Notes: generated by a model from the letters alone, not told the origin. Shown: positions 24,765 to 33,730, counted from the first letter of the stretch. The stretch is DNA of 64,000 nt from JAKOVR01 sp031415655 (GCA_031415655.1 JANOSD010000016.1:30702-94701); one strand, 5' to 3'. Numbers and translations are program-made.

Positions 24765-25472
24765 TTACCCGGCGAACCGGGGCGACGTTACGACGGCCCG
24801 GCGCGGGAGGTCTTCACATGCCACCCCGGGTATACCGGAACTGACGGGACCGACCGGGCCGTCGAGCCCGTGCGGGTCGGTGGTGTCTTGGTTGTACACC
24901 GCCTGCGCGTCCTCCTGGAACTGGAAGTCCGTGCAGTTGAGGTCGACGAACGGCGCGGTTGTTGAGGTGGTTATCGTCGGTGGCGCGGTGCCGCCTGTGG
25001 TGGTGCTCGTGGTGAGTGGCACCAGTACGAGCTGGCCGCGCAACGCCCCACCCGAGAACAAGTCGGTGCGCACCAGCAAGTAGAAGTCCATCGGATTGGC
25101 CTCAATGGCCGACACCGTGGCACTGTCGCTCGTGGCGCACGAGCTGAGAACGTTGTTCGTGAACGAGACGACCGGGGTGCCGTTTTGGGAGCTGCCGGCG
25201 GCGCCGGCGTGAATAGTGACACCCTCGACCGGCAGGTCGTTTGGAGGGATGTTGTTCGTGGTCACGTTGACACAGATCTCGAACGTGGAGTCATCGATCG
25301 TGAAGGTCGCGGAACCCGTGTAGCCGTTGCCGGCAGACGGCACCACGTTCGTGCCCGCGAGGCTCGAGGTGTAGTTGTTCACCGCCGCGCTGGCAGCGCC
25401 GGCGGCGATGACCCCACCGATCAAAACGTTCCCCGCAAGTACTGCGGCAACGATGCCCACTGGCTTCTTCAC
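24765..25472 (-). CDS. Secreted CHRD-domain protein with Excalibur-like C-terminus
   Basis: The 235-aa product starts at GTG 25472 with a Sec signal peptide (VAAVLAGNVLIGGVIAAG, cleavage near AASA). A CHRD-like beta domain follows (YTSSLAGTNVVPSAGNGYTG, FEICVNVTTNNI, VTIHAGAAGSSQNG, GGALRGQLVL). After a Thr/Pro linker (about 155-175) comes DLNCTDFQFQEDAQAVYNQD, ending DGPVGPVSSGIPGVACEDL. This matches the Excalibur calcium-binding arrangement with its paired Cys residues. It probably works on the cell surface, but the role is unknown. Confidence 0.82.
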   Translation of the reverse strand: MKKPVGIVAAVLAGNVLIGGVIAAGAASAAVNNYTSSLAGTNVVPSAGNGYTGSATFTIDDSTFEICVNVTTNNIPPNDLPVEGVTIHAGAAGSSQNGTPVVSFTNNVLSSCATSDSATVSAIEANPMDFYLLVRTDLFSGGALRGQLVLVPLTTSTTTGGTAPPTITTSTTAPFVDLNCTDFQFQEDAQAVYNQDTTDPHGLDGPVGPVSSGIPGVACEDLPRRAVVTSPRFAG

Positions 25473-25534
25473 GAACTACCCCCTGGTAAACGACTCCTGA
25501 CCCTAAGGCAGCCGTTCTTTGTTGCCGGCTCTCG

Positions 25535-25741
25535 TGGAACCACCCCTTGCCGGACAGCAACAAACGGGCGGCATGGGCAGCCCTCGTCCTATTCATCGAC
25601 CTCAACGGAGGGAACTGGGACCCAGACCCGCCCGACGTCGATGACGCTGAGGCAGCGATGCTCTCTGTTGCCTCGGGCGCTGTTGATGAGACTTGGCTCG
25701 CGGATTGGCTCCGCCGTCGTGTGATCTTCGTTTCGCAGTGA
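25535..25741 (+). pseudogene. 3' remnant of a Doc/Fic-type toxin gene
   Basis: Reading from 25535, WNHPLPDSNKRAAWAALVLF followed by LNGGNWDPDPPDVDDAEAAM and a C-terminal WLADWLRRRV match the end of Doc (death-on-curing) proteins. The core motif, normally HPFxDGNKR, reads HPLPDSNKR, with the Phe and Gly replaced. The N-terminal half and any antitoxin are absent. The TTG at 25547 is the only start codon, so no functional toxin is expected. Confidence 0.8.
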
Positions 25742-26051
25742 GGCCGACGCTCGGGTGGGGTGATCGTTGACTCATCGCGAAAGGCCATTTCTCGATGCGA
25801 GAGCAACCTGAAATCCGACAACGCGCGCGAACGTCGCTCTTGGGGCAATGGCGGTTCGCGCTGAGGCGTTGCGCTAAGTTCCTGTCTTGCGAGCTGCCTC
25901 GCCAGACCTCTTCCTCGGCGCCCGCGCTACCGAGCTTGGGAGGCAAAGGGTGCCCTGAGCGCTCGGCAACGGTCACCTTCGTTCACGTGCACGTGTGCAC
26001 CGTCGGCGAGCGCGGGACGCAACGATGTGCACGCACCACAGAAGGCAAACC
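25742..26051. other. Gene-free stretch
   Basis: Apart from a probable ribosome site and leader for the gene at 26052, nothing recognisable was found. Confidence 0.35.
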
Positions 26052-26705
26052 ATGACCACACACGCATCGTTCAAACGGCGCATTCGCGCTCGAATGGAGA
26101 AGACCGGTGAGCGTTACGGTGCCGCCCGGCGAACACTGCTCGAACCGGCCTCGGCGCAACGCAGTCGAGTTTGGGTGTCCGAGCCCGAACACAGCGACAA
26201 GGCAATCCTGGCGGCAACGGGCCGGGGGTGAGACGCTTGGTGCGATCTAATCGATGCCTGGCCCGGAAAGGCGGAGGGCCACACGGCGATCGCTGCCCAC
26301 GTGAACAACACCTACCCGATCGACGGTTGGTGGTCGCAGGGCGTCACCGTGGGCTACGAGCGGATCACCGGTCGACGTCTTCCCTTTCAGCGTGACGACG
26401 GCACGTTCACGGCGGGCCGGTCCCGCACCATCGCCGTCGACGCCGTGGCTCTGCGCGCCATGTTGTTGAGCGAGGCCGATCGCGAAGACCGCTTCCCCGG
26501 ATCAAAGGTGACCCTGCGATCGAAGCCGACATCGAACGCGCTTCGGCTCGGCATTGACAATGGGATTGACAGTGGGGTGGTACTCATCGAGATCACGCCA
26601 CAAGCCAGCGGCAACGTGAAGGTGTCAGTCGCCCATGCGAAGTTGGCCTCGCTCGACGAGGTGGATGCGTGGAAGCACTACTGGGGCGAGTGGCTCGAGG
26701 GCTGA
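26052..26705 (+). pseudogene. Conserved hypothetical gene interrupted by an in-frame TGA at a Trp codon
   Basis: One continuous frame of 218 codons contains a single internal stop. The N-terminus (FKRRIRARMEKTGERYGAAR, then VSEPEHSDKAILAATGRG) is followed by TGA at 26229-26231. It then runs on as DAWCDLIDAWPGKAEGHTAI and WWSQGVTVGYERITGRRLPF to a C-terminal SRPBCC-like half ending in WKHYWGEWLEG. In related uncharacterised actinobacterial proteins, as I recall them, the stop position is Trp (GRGW), so TGA probably replaces TGG. The function is unknown. The stop codon at 26703 lies inside a 14-bp tandem array. Confidence 0.7.
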
Positions 26706-26766
26706 TCCCCGAGGGCTGATCCCCGAGGGCTGATCGGCGAGGGCTGATCCACGACGGCTGATCGCC
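26697..26766. repeat. Five 14-bp tandem units starting at a stop codon
   Basis: GAGGGCTGATCCCC occurs twice, followed by GAGGGCTGATCGGC, GAGGGCTGATCCAC and GACGGCTGATCGCC, for exactly 70 bp. The TGA of the upstream gene is in the first unit, and the copies put TGA in all three frames. Confidence 0.9.
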
Positions 26767-26792
26767 GAGCACAAGGTTGCTACGGTTCGGCC

Positions 26793-27260
26793 ATGGACTC
26801 CCCGATCTTGTTGTGCACCGATGGTTCCGAGCTTTCGATCGCCGCGTTGGCGGCAGGAATCGAACTCCTCGCCCCGGGCGCCGCCAAGGTGGTGGTGACC
26901 GTGATGGACACCCCCGACATGTCGTTGCTCACCGGCAGCGGATTCGCCGGCGGTGTGGTGACGCCCGAGGAGTACGACGAATCAGTGGCGTTGGCCCGCA
27001 CCGATGCGCAGAACATTGTGGAGGAGGTTCGAGCCGCGCTCGGCCTGCCGGACGTGCCCACCGAGGTTCTCACCGGCGAAGCCGGGTCGGCGATTTGTCA
27101 GTACGCCGAACAGGTGGGGGCCAAGGGCATCGTGCTCGGCTCTCGGGGTCGGGGCGGTCTGCGACGGGCGGTGCTGGGTTCCGTGTCGGACCACGTGGTC
27201 CGCAACGCGCCGTGCCCCGTCGTGGTTACCGGGCACGAGGGTCTCACTGAAGACGGCTGA
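26793..27260 (+). CDS. Universal stress protein, UspA family
   Basis: The 155-aa single-domain protein has the Usp fold: ILLCTDGSELSIAALAAGI at the N-terminus and the ATP-binding signature GSRGRGGLRRAVLGSVSDHV near the C-terminus (G-2x-G-9x-G-S/T). It ends with APCPVVVTG. ATP-binding Usp proteins are signalling or stress-survival factors in the cytoplasm. The gene is monocistronic: it is preceded by the tandem array and followed by a hairpin at 27298. Confidence 0.93.
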   Translation: MDSPILLCTDGSELSIAALAAGIELLAPGAAKVVVTVMDTPDMSLLTGSGFAGGVVTPEEYDESVALARTDAQNIVEEVRAALGLPDVPTEVLTGEAGSAICQYAEQVGAKGIVLGSRGRGGLRRAVLGSVSDHVVRNAPCPVVVTGHEGLTEDG

Positions 27261-27297
27261 ACGAGTGCGGGTTCGCGCGGGCGAGGCCTACCGAAGG

Positions 27298-27338
27298 GTT
27301 CCCATTCACACGTCGTTCACCGGCGTAAAAGTGGGAAC
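27298..27338. terminator. Hairpin downstream of the usp gene
   Basis: GTTCCCATT (27298-27306) pairs with AGTGGGAAC (27330-27338) with one G-T pair. It has no trailing T run and lies 46 bases before the peptidase gene, so it could also be a leader structure. Confidence 0.35.
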
Positions 27339-27383
27339 TCGTTCTCGTCCCGCCGGCCGCCTAACTGCGGTACCGTAAATGGC

Positions 27384-30023
27384 ATGGGGAATCGAAGAGA
27401 GACGTCAAAGGCCACGGACACCTTTCGGGCAACGGATGGTCGTCGCACCAGACGGCGAGCGACCCTGCTCGCCGGTGCGGCGGTGATGTTCGTGGCTGGC
27501 CCGGCGTGTCAGTTGCCGGCGCTCACACTGCAGGTGAACTCCCAACTCGATCGCTCCGACGCCAATCCCGGAAACGGGATCTGCGAGGCCACCACCGGCC
27601 TGGCCGACTGCACACTCCGAGCGGCGATCGACGAAGCAAACGCGACGGTCGGAGCGGTACAGATAAGCGTCGCCGCTGGTACCTACGTGCTCACCAAAGC
27701 GGGCGCCGATGACACCAACGGCAACGGCGACCTCGATATCACCGGCCAGGTCTCGCTGGTCTCGCAGGGAGCAGTGGTGATCGATGGTGGCGGGTTGGAT
27801 CGCACCTTCGACGTCTCCGGCCAGCTCACGGCGATCATCGTGACGGTGCAAGGCGGCGCGGCGATTGGCGACGGCGGGGGACTCCGTGTTCGGGGTACCG
27901 GTTCGGCCACGCTGATCGGGGTGACCGTTCGCAACAACACCGCCACGGCCGATGGCGGCGGGATCGCCGTTACCGGCGGATCGCTCACCGTGCTCGACAG
28001 CACTGTCAGCGGAAACGTCGCCGGCGGGGCGGGCGGCGGCATCTCGGTTTCGCCAGGCGCATCGTCGGCCGTGACCAACAGCACCATCAGCAGCAATACC
28101 GCCGACCCCGCCGCGCTCGCCGGTGCCATGTCAAGCACCGGGGGTTCGCCGCAAGCCGCCGGAACCCCAGCCGGCACCGTCGCCCCCGCGGTCGTCACTG
28201 TCGACCCCATCCCCCCCGTCGCCGACCTCCCCGTGGCCGGCGACGAGATCCGAACGCCGGTGATCGTGGAGCTGCGACTGCCGAACACCGCCGCCGCCAC
28301 ACTCGATGGGCTCGACGGCAGTGCCGCCGCACCGGCAACGCCAGGCGTCGACTCGGCCGACATCGCCGCTCGGGAATCCGCGGTGGCTGTTGCCACCGAA
28401 CCCGTGATCGAGCAGCTTGAAACTCGCCGCGATGTGGTGATCAACCGCACCTATTCGCTCCTGCCAATGGTGGCGCTGTCCGCCAACGACGCCACCATCG
28501 CCGAGATTCGCCAGAACCCCGCCGTGGTGTCGGTGCAACCCGATCTGCTCGCCGCCCCCACGTTGGCGCAGAGCCTGTCGCGCATCAACGCCGACGATGT
28601 GCACGCCGCCGGGAATAACGGCACCGGCACGGCGATCGCGGTGCTCGACACCGGCGTCGACCCGGACGAGCCAATGACCGCCGGCAAGGTGGTGGCCGAA
28701 GCCTGTTTCGCCCGAGGCGTGGATGGTTCGCTCAACGGCACCGGCGACTGCCCGAACGGCGCCGATTCGCAGACGGGTCTCGGCAGTGGCGTGCACTGTC
28801 CCTGGTTCACCGGCGGATCGAGCTGCTGGCACGGTACCCACGTGGCGAGCACTGCCGCAGGATCGACCCGGCTCATCGGCGGTGTCCCCCACGAAGGGGT
28901 CGGTTCCGGCGCCGGCATCGTGGCGGTGAATGTGTTCTCGCACTTTTTTGGTGAACAGACGTGTGGCACAGGCCGCACCGAATGTGTGCTTTCCTACACG
29001 TCCGACCAGCTCGCCGGGCTCAACTGGGTGCTGGCCCAAGCGGCGTCGATCGACATCAGCGCGGTCAACATGAGCCTCGGTGGCGGCACCAACAGCGTGC
29101 ACTGCGACTCAGATAGTCGTAAGTCAGCGATCGACCTGCTCCGCACGGCCGGCGTGCTCACGGTGATCGCGTCGGGCAACAACGGATCCAAAACCGGCGT
29201 TGGTGCACCTTCGTGCATCTCCACTGCCCTCGCCGTGGGTGCCACCGACGACATCGTCGACGCCGTCGCCGGGTTCTCGCAGAGCGCGGCGATTCTCGAT
29301 GTATTGGCGCCAGGGGTGAACATCGCTGCGGAGTTCCCCACCCTGCCCGGTGATCCCACCGACTACACCACCACAGCAAACGGCACCTCGATGGCCACCC
29401 CCCACGTGGCCGGCGCCGTCGGTGTGCTCTCGGCCGCAGACCCAGCCGCGACCGTGGATCAGATAGAGGCAGCGTTGATCACCACCGGCGTGCTCGTGGC
29501 CGACACCAACGGCATCAGCAAACCCCGCATCGACCTCGCCGCCGCTCGTCGACGCATCGCCGACGTGACGGGTAACGGCGTCGGCGGCGGCGTTCACGTC
29601 GCCGGAGCCATGTCGGTTCGGTTGTCCACCATCGCCGGCAACATGGCCTGGTCCGGTGGTGGGGTTCACGCCGCGGCTGCAGGTTCGGTGACGGTCGATG
29701 GCTCGGTGGTCGCCGACCACGGGTTCGCCGTGAACTGCCAGGCCCAAGTGGGCGCGACGATTGTGAGTGCCGGCTTCAACGTGGCGTCCGATGCGACCTG
29801 TTTCAGTGGTGGCACCGACCTCAGCGCAACAGACCCGTTGCTTGGCCTGCTCGCCGCGAACGGCGGCCCCACCGAGACTCGTCTTCCCGGGGGTGGCTCG
29901 GTCGTTCGCAACCGCATCCCCGTGGGCACGGTCGCCCTTTGCGATGGGGCGGTCACCACTGACCAGCGACTGTCGACCCGCCCGGTGGGCGGGGCCTGCG
30001 ACGTTGGAGCGGTGGAGTCGTAG
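27384..30023 (+). CDS. CSLREA beta-helix protein with an inserted subtilisin (S8) zymogen
   Basis: The 879-aa secreted protein begins with a basic, hydrophobic signal (about 20-45). A CSLREA segment (NPGNGICEATTGLADCTLRA) and parallel beta-helix repeats follow (about 46-245: GGGLRVRGTGSATL, GGGIAVTGGSLTVLDSTVSG). An Ala/Pro/Thr linker leads to an I9-type propeptide (about 290-385: VIVELRLPN to NPAVVSVQPDLL) and a complete S8 domain. That domain holds Asp422 (AVLDTGVD), His483 (HGTHVAS), the oxyanion Asn region (SGNNGS) and Ser669 (GTSMATPHVAGA). From about 728 the beta-helix resumes (GGGVHVAGAMSVRLSTIAGN) and ends in the usual CSLREA-family tail (DQRLSTRPVGGACDVGAVE). A protease is thus nested within an adhesin-like fold. 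Confidence 0.9.
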   Translation: MGNRRETSKATDTFRATDGRRTRRRATLLAGAAVMFVAGPACQLPALTLQVNSQLDRSDANPGNGICEATTGLADCTLRAAIDEANATVGAVQISVAAGTYVLTKAGADDTNGNGDLDITGQVSLVSQGAVVIDGGGLDRTFDVSGQLTAIIVTVQGGAAIGDGGGLRVRGTGSATLIGVTVRNNTATADGGGIAVTGGSLTVLDSTVSGNVAGGAGGGISVSPGASSAVTNSTISSNTADPAALAGAMSSTGGSPQAAGTPAGTVAPAVVTVDPIPPVADLPVAGDEIRTPVIVELRLPNTAAATLDGLDGSAAAPATPGVDSADIAARESAVAVATEPVIEQLETRRDVVINRTYSLLPMVALSANDATIAEIRQNPAVVSVQPDLLAAPTLAQSLSRINADDVHAAGNNGTGTAIAVLDTGVDPDEPMTAGKVVAEACFARGVDGSLNGTGDCPNGADSQTGLGSGVHCPWFTGGSSCWHGTHVASTAAGSTRLIGGVPHEGVGSGAGIVAVNVFSHFFGEQTCGTGRTECVLSYTSDQLAGLNWVLAQAASIDISAVNMSLGGGTNSVHCDSDSRKSAIDLLRTAGVLTVIASGNNGSKTGVGAPSCISTALAVGATDDIVDAVAGFSQSAAILDVLAPGVNIAAEFPTLPGDPTDYTTTANGTSMATPHVAGAVGVLSAADPAATVDQIEAALITTGVLVADTNGISKPRIDLAAARRRIADVTGNGVGGGVHVAGAMSVRLSTIAGNMAWSGGGVHAAAAGSVTVDGSVVADHGFAVNCQAQVGATIVSAGFNVASDATCFSGGTDLSATDPLLGLLAANGGPTETRLPGGGSVVRNRIPVGTVALCDGAVTTDQRLSTRPVGGACDVGAVES

Positions 30024-30061
30024 TTCGGCCCGAACGGGAGTCGGGCCTGGTGCGCGTGCGC

Positions 30062-31726
30062 TCAGAGATCCATGAGGCCGAGGGCGGCAAACGCCGTTTC
30101 CTTGGCCCAGCGATAGTCCGGTTTGCCCGACGGTGAGCGCACGGTGGCGTCGACGAATACAACGGCGCGGGGAACCTTGTAGCCGGCGAGGTGTTCCCGG
30201 CAATGTTCCTGCAATGCCGCCACCGACGGGGCCGGGTTGGCCGGGTGGGTATCGCGGGTATCGCGGGCATCGTGGGCATCGTCGGGACGCAACTCCACGA
30301 CGGCGGTGACCTGTGAACCTAACCGTTCGTTGGGAGTGCCCACCACCGTGGCATCGAACACGGCGGGATGGCGTTTGAGTGCCTTCTCCACCTCCTCGGG
30401 GAAGACTTTTTCTCCGCCGGAGTTGATCGACACCGAGCCTCGCCCGTACACCACGATCGAACGGTCGGCGTCAATCGAGGCGAGGTCTCCGGGAACGGCG
30501 TACCGAACTCCGTTGATCACCGGGAAGGTGGCTGCCGTCTTTGCCTCGTCCTTGTGGTAGCCGAGGGGGATGTGTCCGCTGGTGGCCAGCATGCCGGTGC
30601 GGCCATCGCCAGGCGTGCACAACGTGCCGTCGTCGGCGATCACCACGTTGCTGCGGTCCATCTCGAACCGGGGAGCACCGTCGGCCCCGGTGCCGATGAG
30701 CCGACCTTGACCGCCGGTTTCCGACGCGCCGAAACCATCGTGCACGAAGGTGGTGGGCAGCACGGCGGCGAGCGCATCTTTCACTGACGGCGACAAGATG
30801 GCGCCACCCGATCCGTAGATCAAGAGTTTCGAGAGGTCGTAGGTGCCCGGGGCGGCCGCTTCCAGCAGGTCGACGATGGGGCGGGCATACGCATCACCGA
30901 TCGTCATCATCAAACCCACTCGCTCCTCGTCGGCCACCTGTAGAGCAAACGCCGGATCGAAACGTAGGTCGCGGATCAGAACGGCGTAGGTGCCGGAAAG
31001 AATGGCGGAGAACGCCAGCCACCAGCCACCGCCGTGCATGAGCGGGCATAACGTGAGGGTGCCTGGAACCGGCGAACCCTTCTCGGCGCGAGCTACCACA
31101 TCCTGGAGATCGGCGACCGCAGTGATCCCGAGGATTTTGTTTCCGCTGCCTCCCACGGCGGACAGGTAGATGTCCTCGTGGCGCCACATCACGCCCTTTG
31201 GCATGCCGGTCGTGCCGCCGGTCCATACGCCGTAGAGGTCGTCGCCCGACCGTTCGTCCGCGCTCGGACGATTGGACGGTTGCGAGGCCAGCAGTTCTTC
31301 GTAGCGGGCATCGGCCACGATCACCGCACACGGCCAGGCCAACGTGGCGGTGGCGCGACCGGCACGATCCTCGAGATCGGGCTCGGTGATGACGGCCTTC
31401 AGATCGGCGTTGTCGAAGAGATAGGCGAGCTCCTCATCCATGTATCGAAAGTTCACGTTCACGGGGACCGCCCGCAGCTTGAAGGCCGCCAGCGTGGCCT
31501 CGATGTATTCGTTGCCGTCGTAGAGATGGCAGCCGACATGGTCGCCGGGTCCGATCCCCATGGCGGCGAACGTGTGAGCGAGCTGGTTTACTCGGGCATC
31601 AAGCTCGGCGAAGGTAAAGCGGCGTTCGGCGCCACCCGATGGGTCGGCGGTGCGGACGACCAGCGCCATGTTGTTGGGGACGGTGTCGACCACCGTCTCG
31701 AAGATGTCGGCAAAGTTCAAGCCCAT
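30062..31726 (-). CDS. FadD-type acyl-CoA synthetase (AMP-binding)
   Basis: The 554-aa product is an adenylate-forming ligase that activates a carboxylate with ATP and couples it to CoA. The P-loop WTGGTTGMPKGVMW, the A5-like DGFGASETGGQGR, the hinge/A8 region (VYGRGSVSINSGGEKVFPEEVE) and the C-terminal catalytic Lys in SPSGKPDYRW are all present. Substrate specificity (fatty acid, steroid side chain or aromatic acid) cannot be read. ATG 31726 (MGLNFADIFE) fits the family; the frame starts 13 codons earlier without a ribosome site. A His/Asp/Thr-rich stretch (DDAHDARDTRDTHPANP) is encoded by short repeats near 30240-30300. Confidence 0.9.
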   Translation of the reverse strand: MGLNFADIFETVVDTVPNNMALVVRTADPSGGAERRFTFAELDARVNQLAHTFAAMGIGPGDHVGCHLYDGNEYIEATLAAFKLRAVPVNVNFRYMDEELAYLFDNADLKAVITEPDLEDRAGRATATLAWPCAVIVADARYEELLASQPSNRPSADERSGDDLYGVWTGGTTGMPKGVMWRHEDIYLSAVGGSGNKILGITAVADLQDVVARAEKGSPVPGTLTLCPLMHGGGWWLAFSAILSGTYAVLIRDLRFDPAFALQVADEERVGLMMTIGDAYARPIVDLLEAAAPGTYDLSKLLIYGSGGAILSPSVKDALAAVLPTTFVHDGFGASETGGQGRLIGTGADGAPRFEMDRSNVVIADDGTLCTPGDGRTGMLATSGHIPLGYHKDEAKTAATFPVINGVRYAVPGDLASIDADRSIVVYGRGSVSINSGGEKVFPEEVEKALKRHPAVFDATVVGTPNERLGSQVTAVVELRPDDAHDARDTRDTHPANPAPSVAALQEHCREHLAGYKVPRAVVFVDATVRSPSGKPDYRWAKETAFAALGLMDL

Positions 31727-31809
31727 GGGACCCCCTTGGTCGTGGTGCGCGGAGCATAGAGGCACACCGGTTCTGTGTCGTGCTCGCCCCTTCGTAGCTG
31801 CTCGCCAGG

Positions 31810-31857
31810 TTTTAGTAGGGGAGACGCATCACTTTTGAAGCGTCTCCCCTACCAAAA
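31810..31857. repeat. Dispersed palindrome, copy 3 (slightly diverged)
   Basis: The same arms as copies 1 and 2 occur with one change in each (TTTTAGTAGG at the left; TGAAGCG at the right). It lies upstream of the fadD-like gene and overlaps the end of the VanY-like pseudogene, whose final TAG (31849-31851) is inside the right arm. Confidence 0.88.
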
Positions 31858-32616
31858 ACCCGTCGCGGGGGCGGGATGGTCTGGCCCGGGGAACATCGTG
31901 CCGCCGTCGGCCATCCACTCCCAGGGCCACGGTTCCGGTGCTGACCCGTTCTGCGCGGCCCAGCCCGGATGATTGAACCCGTACCGCCAGGCGTTGCCCT
32001 CGAGTCACCCGTAGGTGATGGACTCGAAGCCGAGCCCGCCGGTTTCGTCTCGGAGGTCTTCGGCTTTGGCCCATCCGTGGATCGATGTGCCCGGAACGGC
32101 GGCGAAGTGACAAAGATCAAACGAGCACCAGTAGTCGCGGGCATCCTGCTGACCGATCAACGTTCGGTAACACTCGGTGGCGCTCACGGAGACACCTTCG
32201 GCCGCGGCATCCCGCACCATTGCCGAGTAGTAGGCAGCGGCGCGCCAGTAGATCGAGCACGAGGAGGTGACGGTTACCAGTTGCGACGGAGTCAACTCAC
32301 CATTTCTGGCACCGCCAATAGCGGTCGGACGGTTATCGGGATGGATCGCCGGGTAACACCCGACGGCGACGAGGATCACTGCCACCGAGACCCCAAAACC
32401 CATGAGCCGCGCCCGCGCCGACCCGCGTTTCGGGCGCAACATGGTGTGGCTATCGGCAGTTTTGGTCGCCGAGCTTTCGCGGGACGAGACCTCGAAATCG
32501 TCGGGTTCGGTTCGCCAGTCCATGACTCGTAGTCGTTCACGCGCCAGGGCGACCGCACCGTCACCCGTCCGGCTCGCCTCGGAAGGCGCGATGACGACCG
32601 ATCGGGACGCCGACAC
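31849..32616 (-). pseudogene. VanY-like D-Ala-D-Ala carboxypeptidase (M15B), decaying
   Basis: The frame encodes a membrane or lipoprotein signal (MGFGVSVAVILVAVGC) and an M15B domain: TECYRTLIGQQDARDYWCS, GTSIHGWAKAEDLRD (zinc His and Asp), then LEGNAWRYGFNHPGWAAQNG and EPWPWEW. Two lesions are visible. An in-frame TGA (32005-32007) falls where Trp is expected before LEGNAW. The final zinc His of the usual EPWHWE is Pro. Active enzyme is therefore unlikely even with readthrough. M15B enzymes trim peptidoglycan stem peptides. The true start may be 32523 (MDWRTEPDDF) or later. Confidence 0.78.
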
Positions 32617-32776
32617 TCCGCCGACCCCGGCGTATCGTCTCGGGATTGATTGAGCCGGCGGAAACGGAGCCCGCGGTTCACCCCTATGTTGTGGGTGTGG
32701 CGGAATCGCCCGGACCCCATCTCGCCTTCTGCGCCGGGGCGTTCATGCACTGCACCCAGAAACGGAGTTTCCAAAG

Positions 32777-33667
32777 ATGACTCATCCCGGCATCGAACTC
32801 ATCAACACGTTTATGCGGGCGGTCGAGCCCACCGAGGAAACGATCGAGGAACGACGGGCGGGGATGGTTGCGGTTACCGCCGGCCTGGTTGTGCCCACGG
32901 AGCTCGTGATTTCGGAGGCGATGGTTGGGGATCGTCCGGCGGAGTGGCTCACCCCCGTGGGGAAACAACCGCCCGGGGTGGTGCTCTACCTCCACGGCGG
33001 CGCCTACTGCCTCGGCGGAATCGAAACGCATCGATCCTTGGCCGGCCGCCTGGCGGTCGCCGCACAACTTTCGGTATGCGTGATCGACTACCGACTGGCG
33101 CCCGAACACCCCTTTCCGGCTGCGCTCGACGATGCCCTTGCGGCGTTTCGCGATCTCGTGGCCCAGGGCATCCGCCCCGACCGCATCGCGATCGCCGGCG
33201 ACTCGGCCGGTGGCGGCCTCACCCTCGCCACCCTCGTGGCGCTCCGAGATGCGGGCGCCGATCTTCCCGCCGCAGGCGTCGCGCTTTCGCCCTGGACCGA
33301 CCTCACCCAGACCGCCGATTCTTACGTTCGCTGTGCCGACGTCGACCCCGTCATCGATCGCGACCGCCTCCAAGTCATGGCCGATGCCTATCTCGGCGGT
33401 GCCTCGCCGACATCGCCGCTCGCCAGCCCGCTGTTCGCCGACCTCGCCGGACTGCCGCCGCTGCTCGTCGAAGTCGGGGAGGCCGAGTGTTTGCTCGATG
33501 ACGCCGTCGTCTTCGCCGAACGGGCCCGCGCTGTCGGAGTCGACGTCACACTGAACCGGTATCCGGAGCTCATCCACGTGTTCCAAGCCTTTCCGCCGGA
33601 GCTGATTCCTGAGGGCGACGTAAGCCTTCGGGGTATTGGCGCGTTCATCAACGATCGATTCGGCTGA
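32777..33667 (+). CDS. HSL-family alpha/beta hydrolase (esterase/lipase)
   Basis: The 296-aa cytoplasmic protein has the hormone-sensitive-lipase oxyanion motif YLHGGAYCLGG (H73, G74, G75) and the nucleophile elbow GDSAGGG (S143). An acid is present in ECLLDDAV (D241 or D242) and the catalytic His in LIHVFQAF (H267). It would hydrolyse short-chain esters. CCAAAG lies before ATG 32777. The gene is followed by an SDR and a DapB-like oxidoreductase on the same strand with short gaps (63 and 17 bases), so the three may form an operon in acyl or steroid-like degradation alongside the nearby fadD and acyl-CoA dehydrogenase genes. Confidence 0.92.
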   Translation: MTHPGIELINTFMRAVEPTEETIEERRAGMVAVTAGLVVPTELVISEAMVGDRPAEWLTPVGKQPPGVVLYLHGGAYCLGGIETHRSLAGRLAVAAQLSVCVIDYRLAPEHPFPAALDDALAAFRDLVAQGIRPDRIAIAGDSAGGGLTLATLVALRDAGADLPAAGVALSPWTDLTQTADSYVRCADVDPVIDRDRLQVMADAYLGGASPTSPLASPLFADLAGLPPLLVEVGEAECLLDDAVVFAERARAVGVDVTLNRYPELIHVFQAFPPELIPEGDVSLRGIGAFINDRFG

Positions 33668-33730
33668 CCGCCCCGATTTCGCGCCGACCGTCCAAGCCGC
33701 AAACGTCCCCGTCCACGCCAGGAGGAAAAC

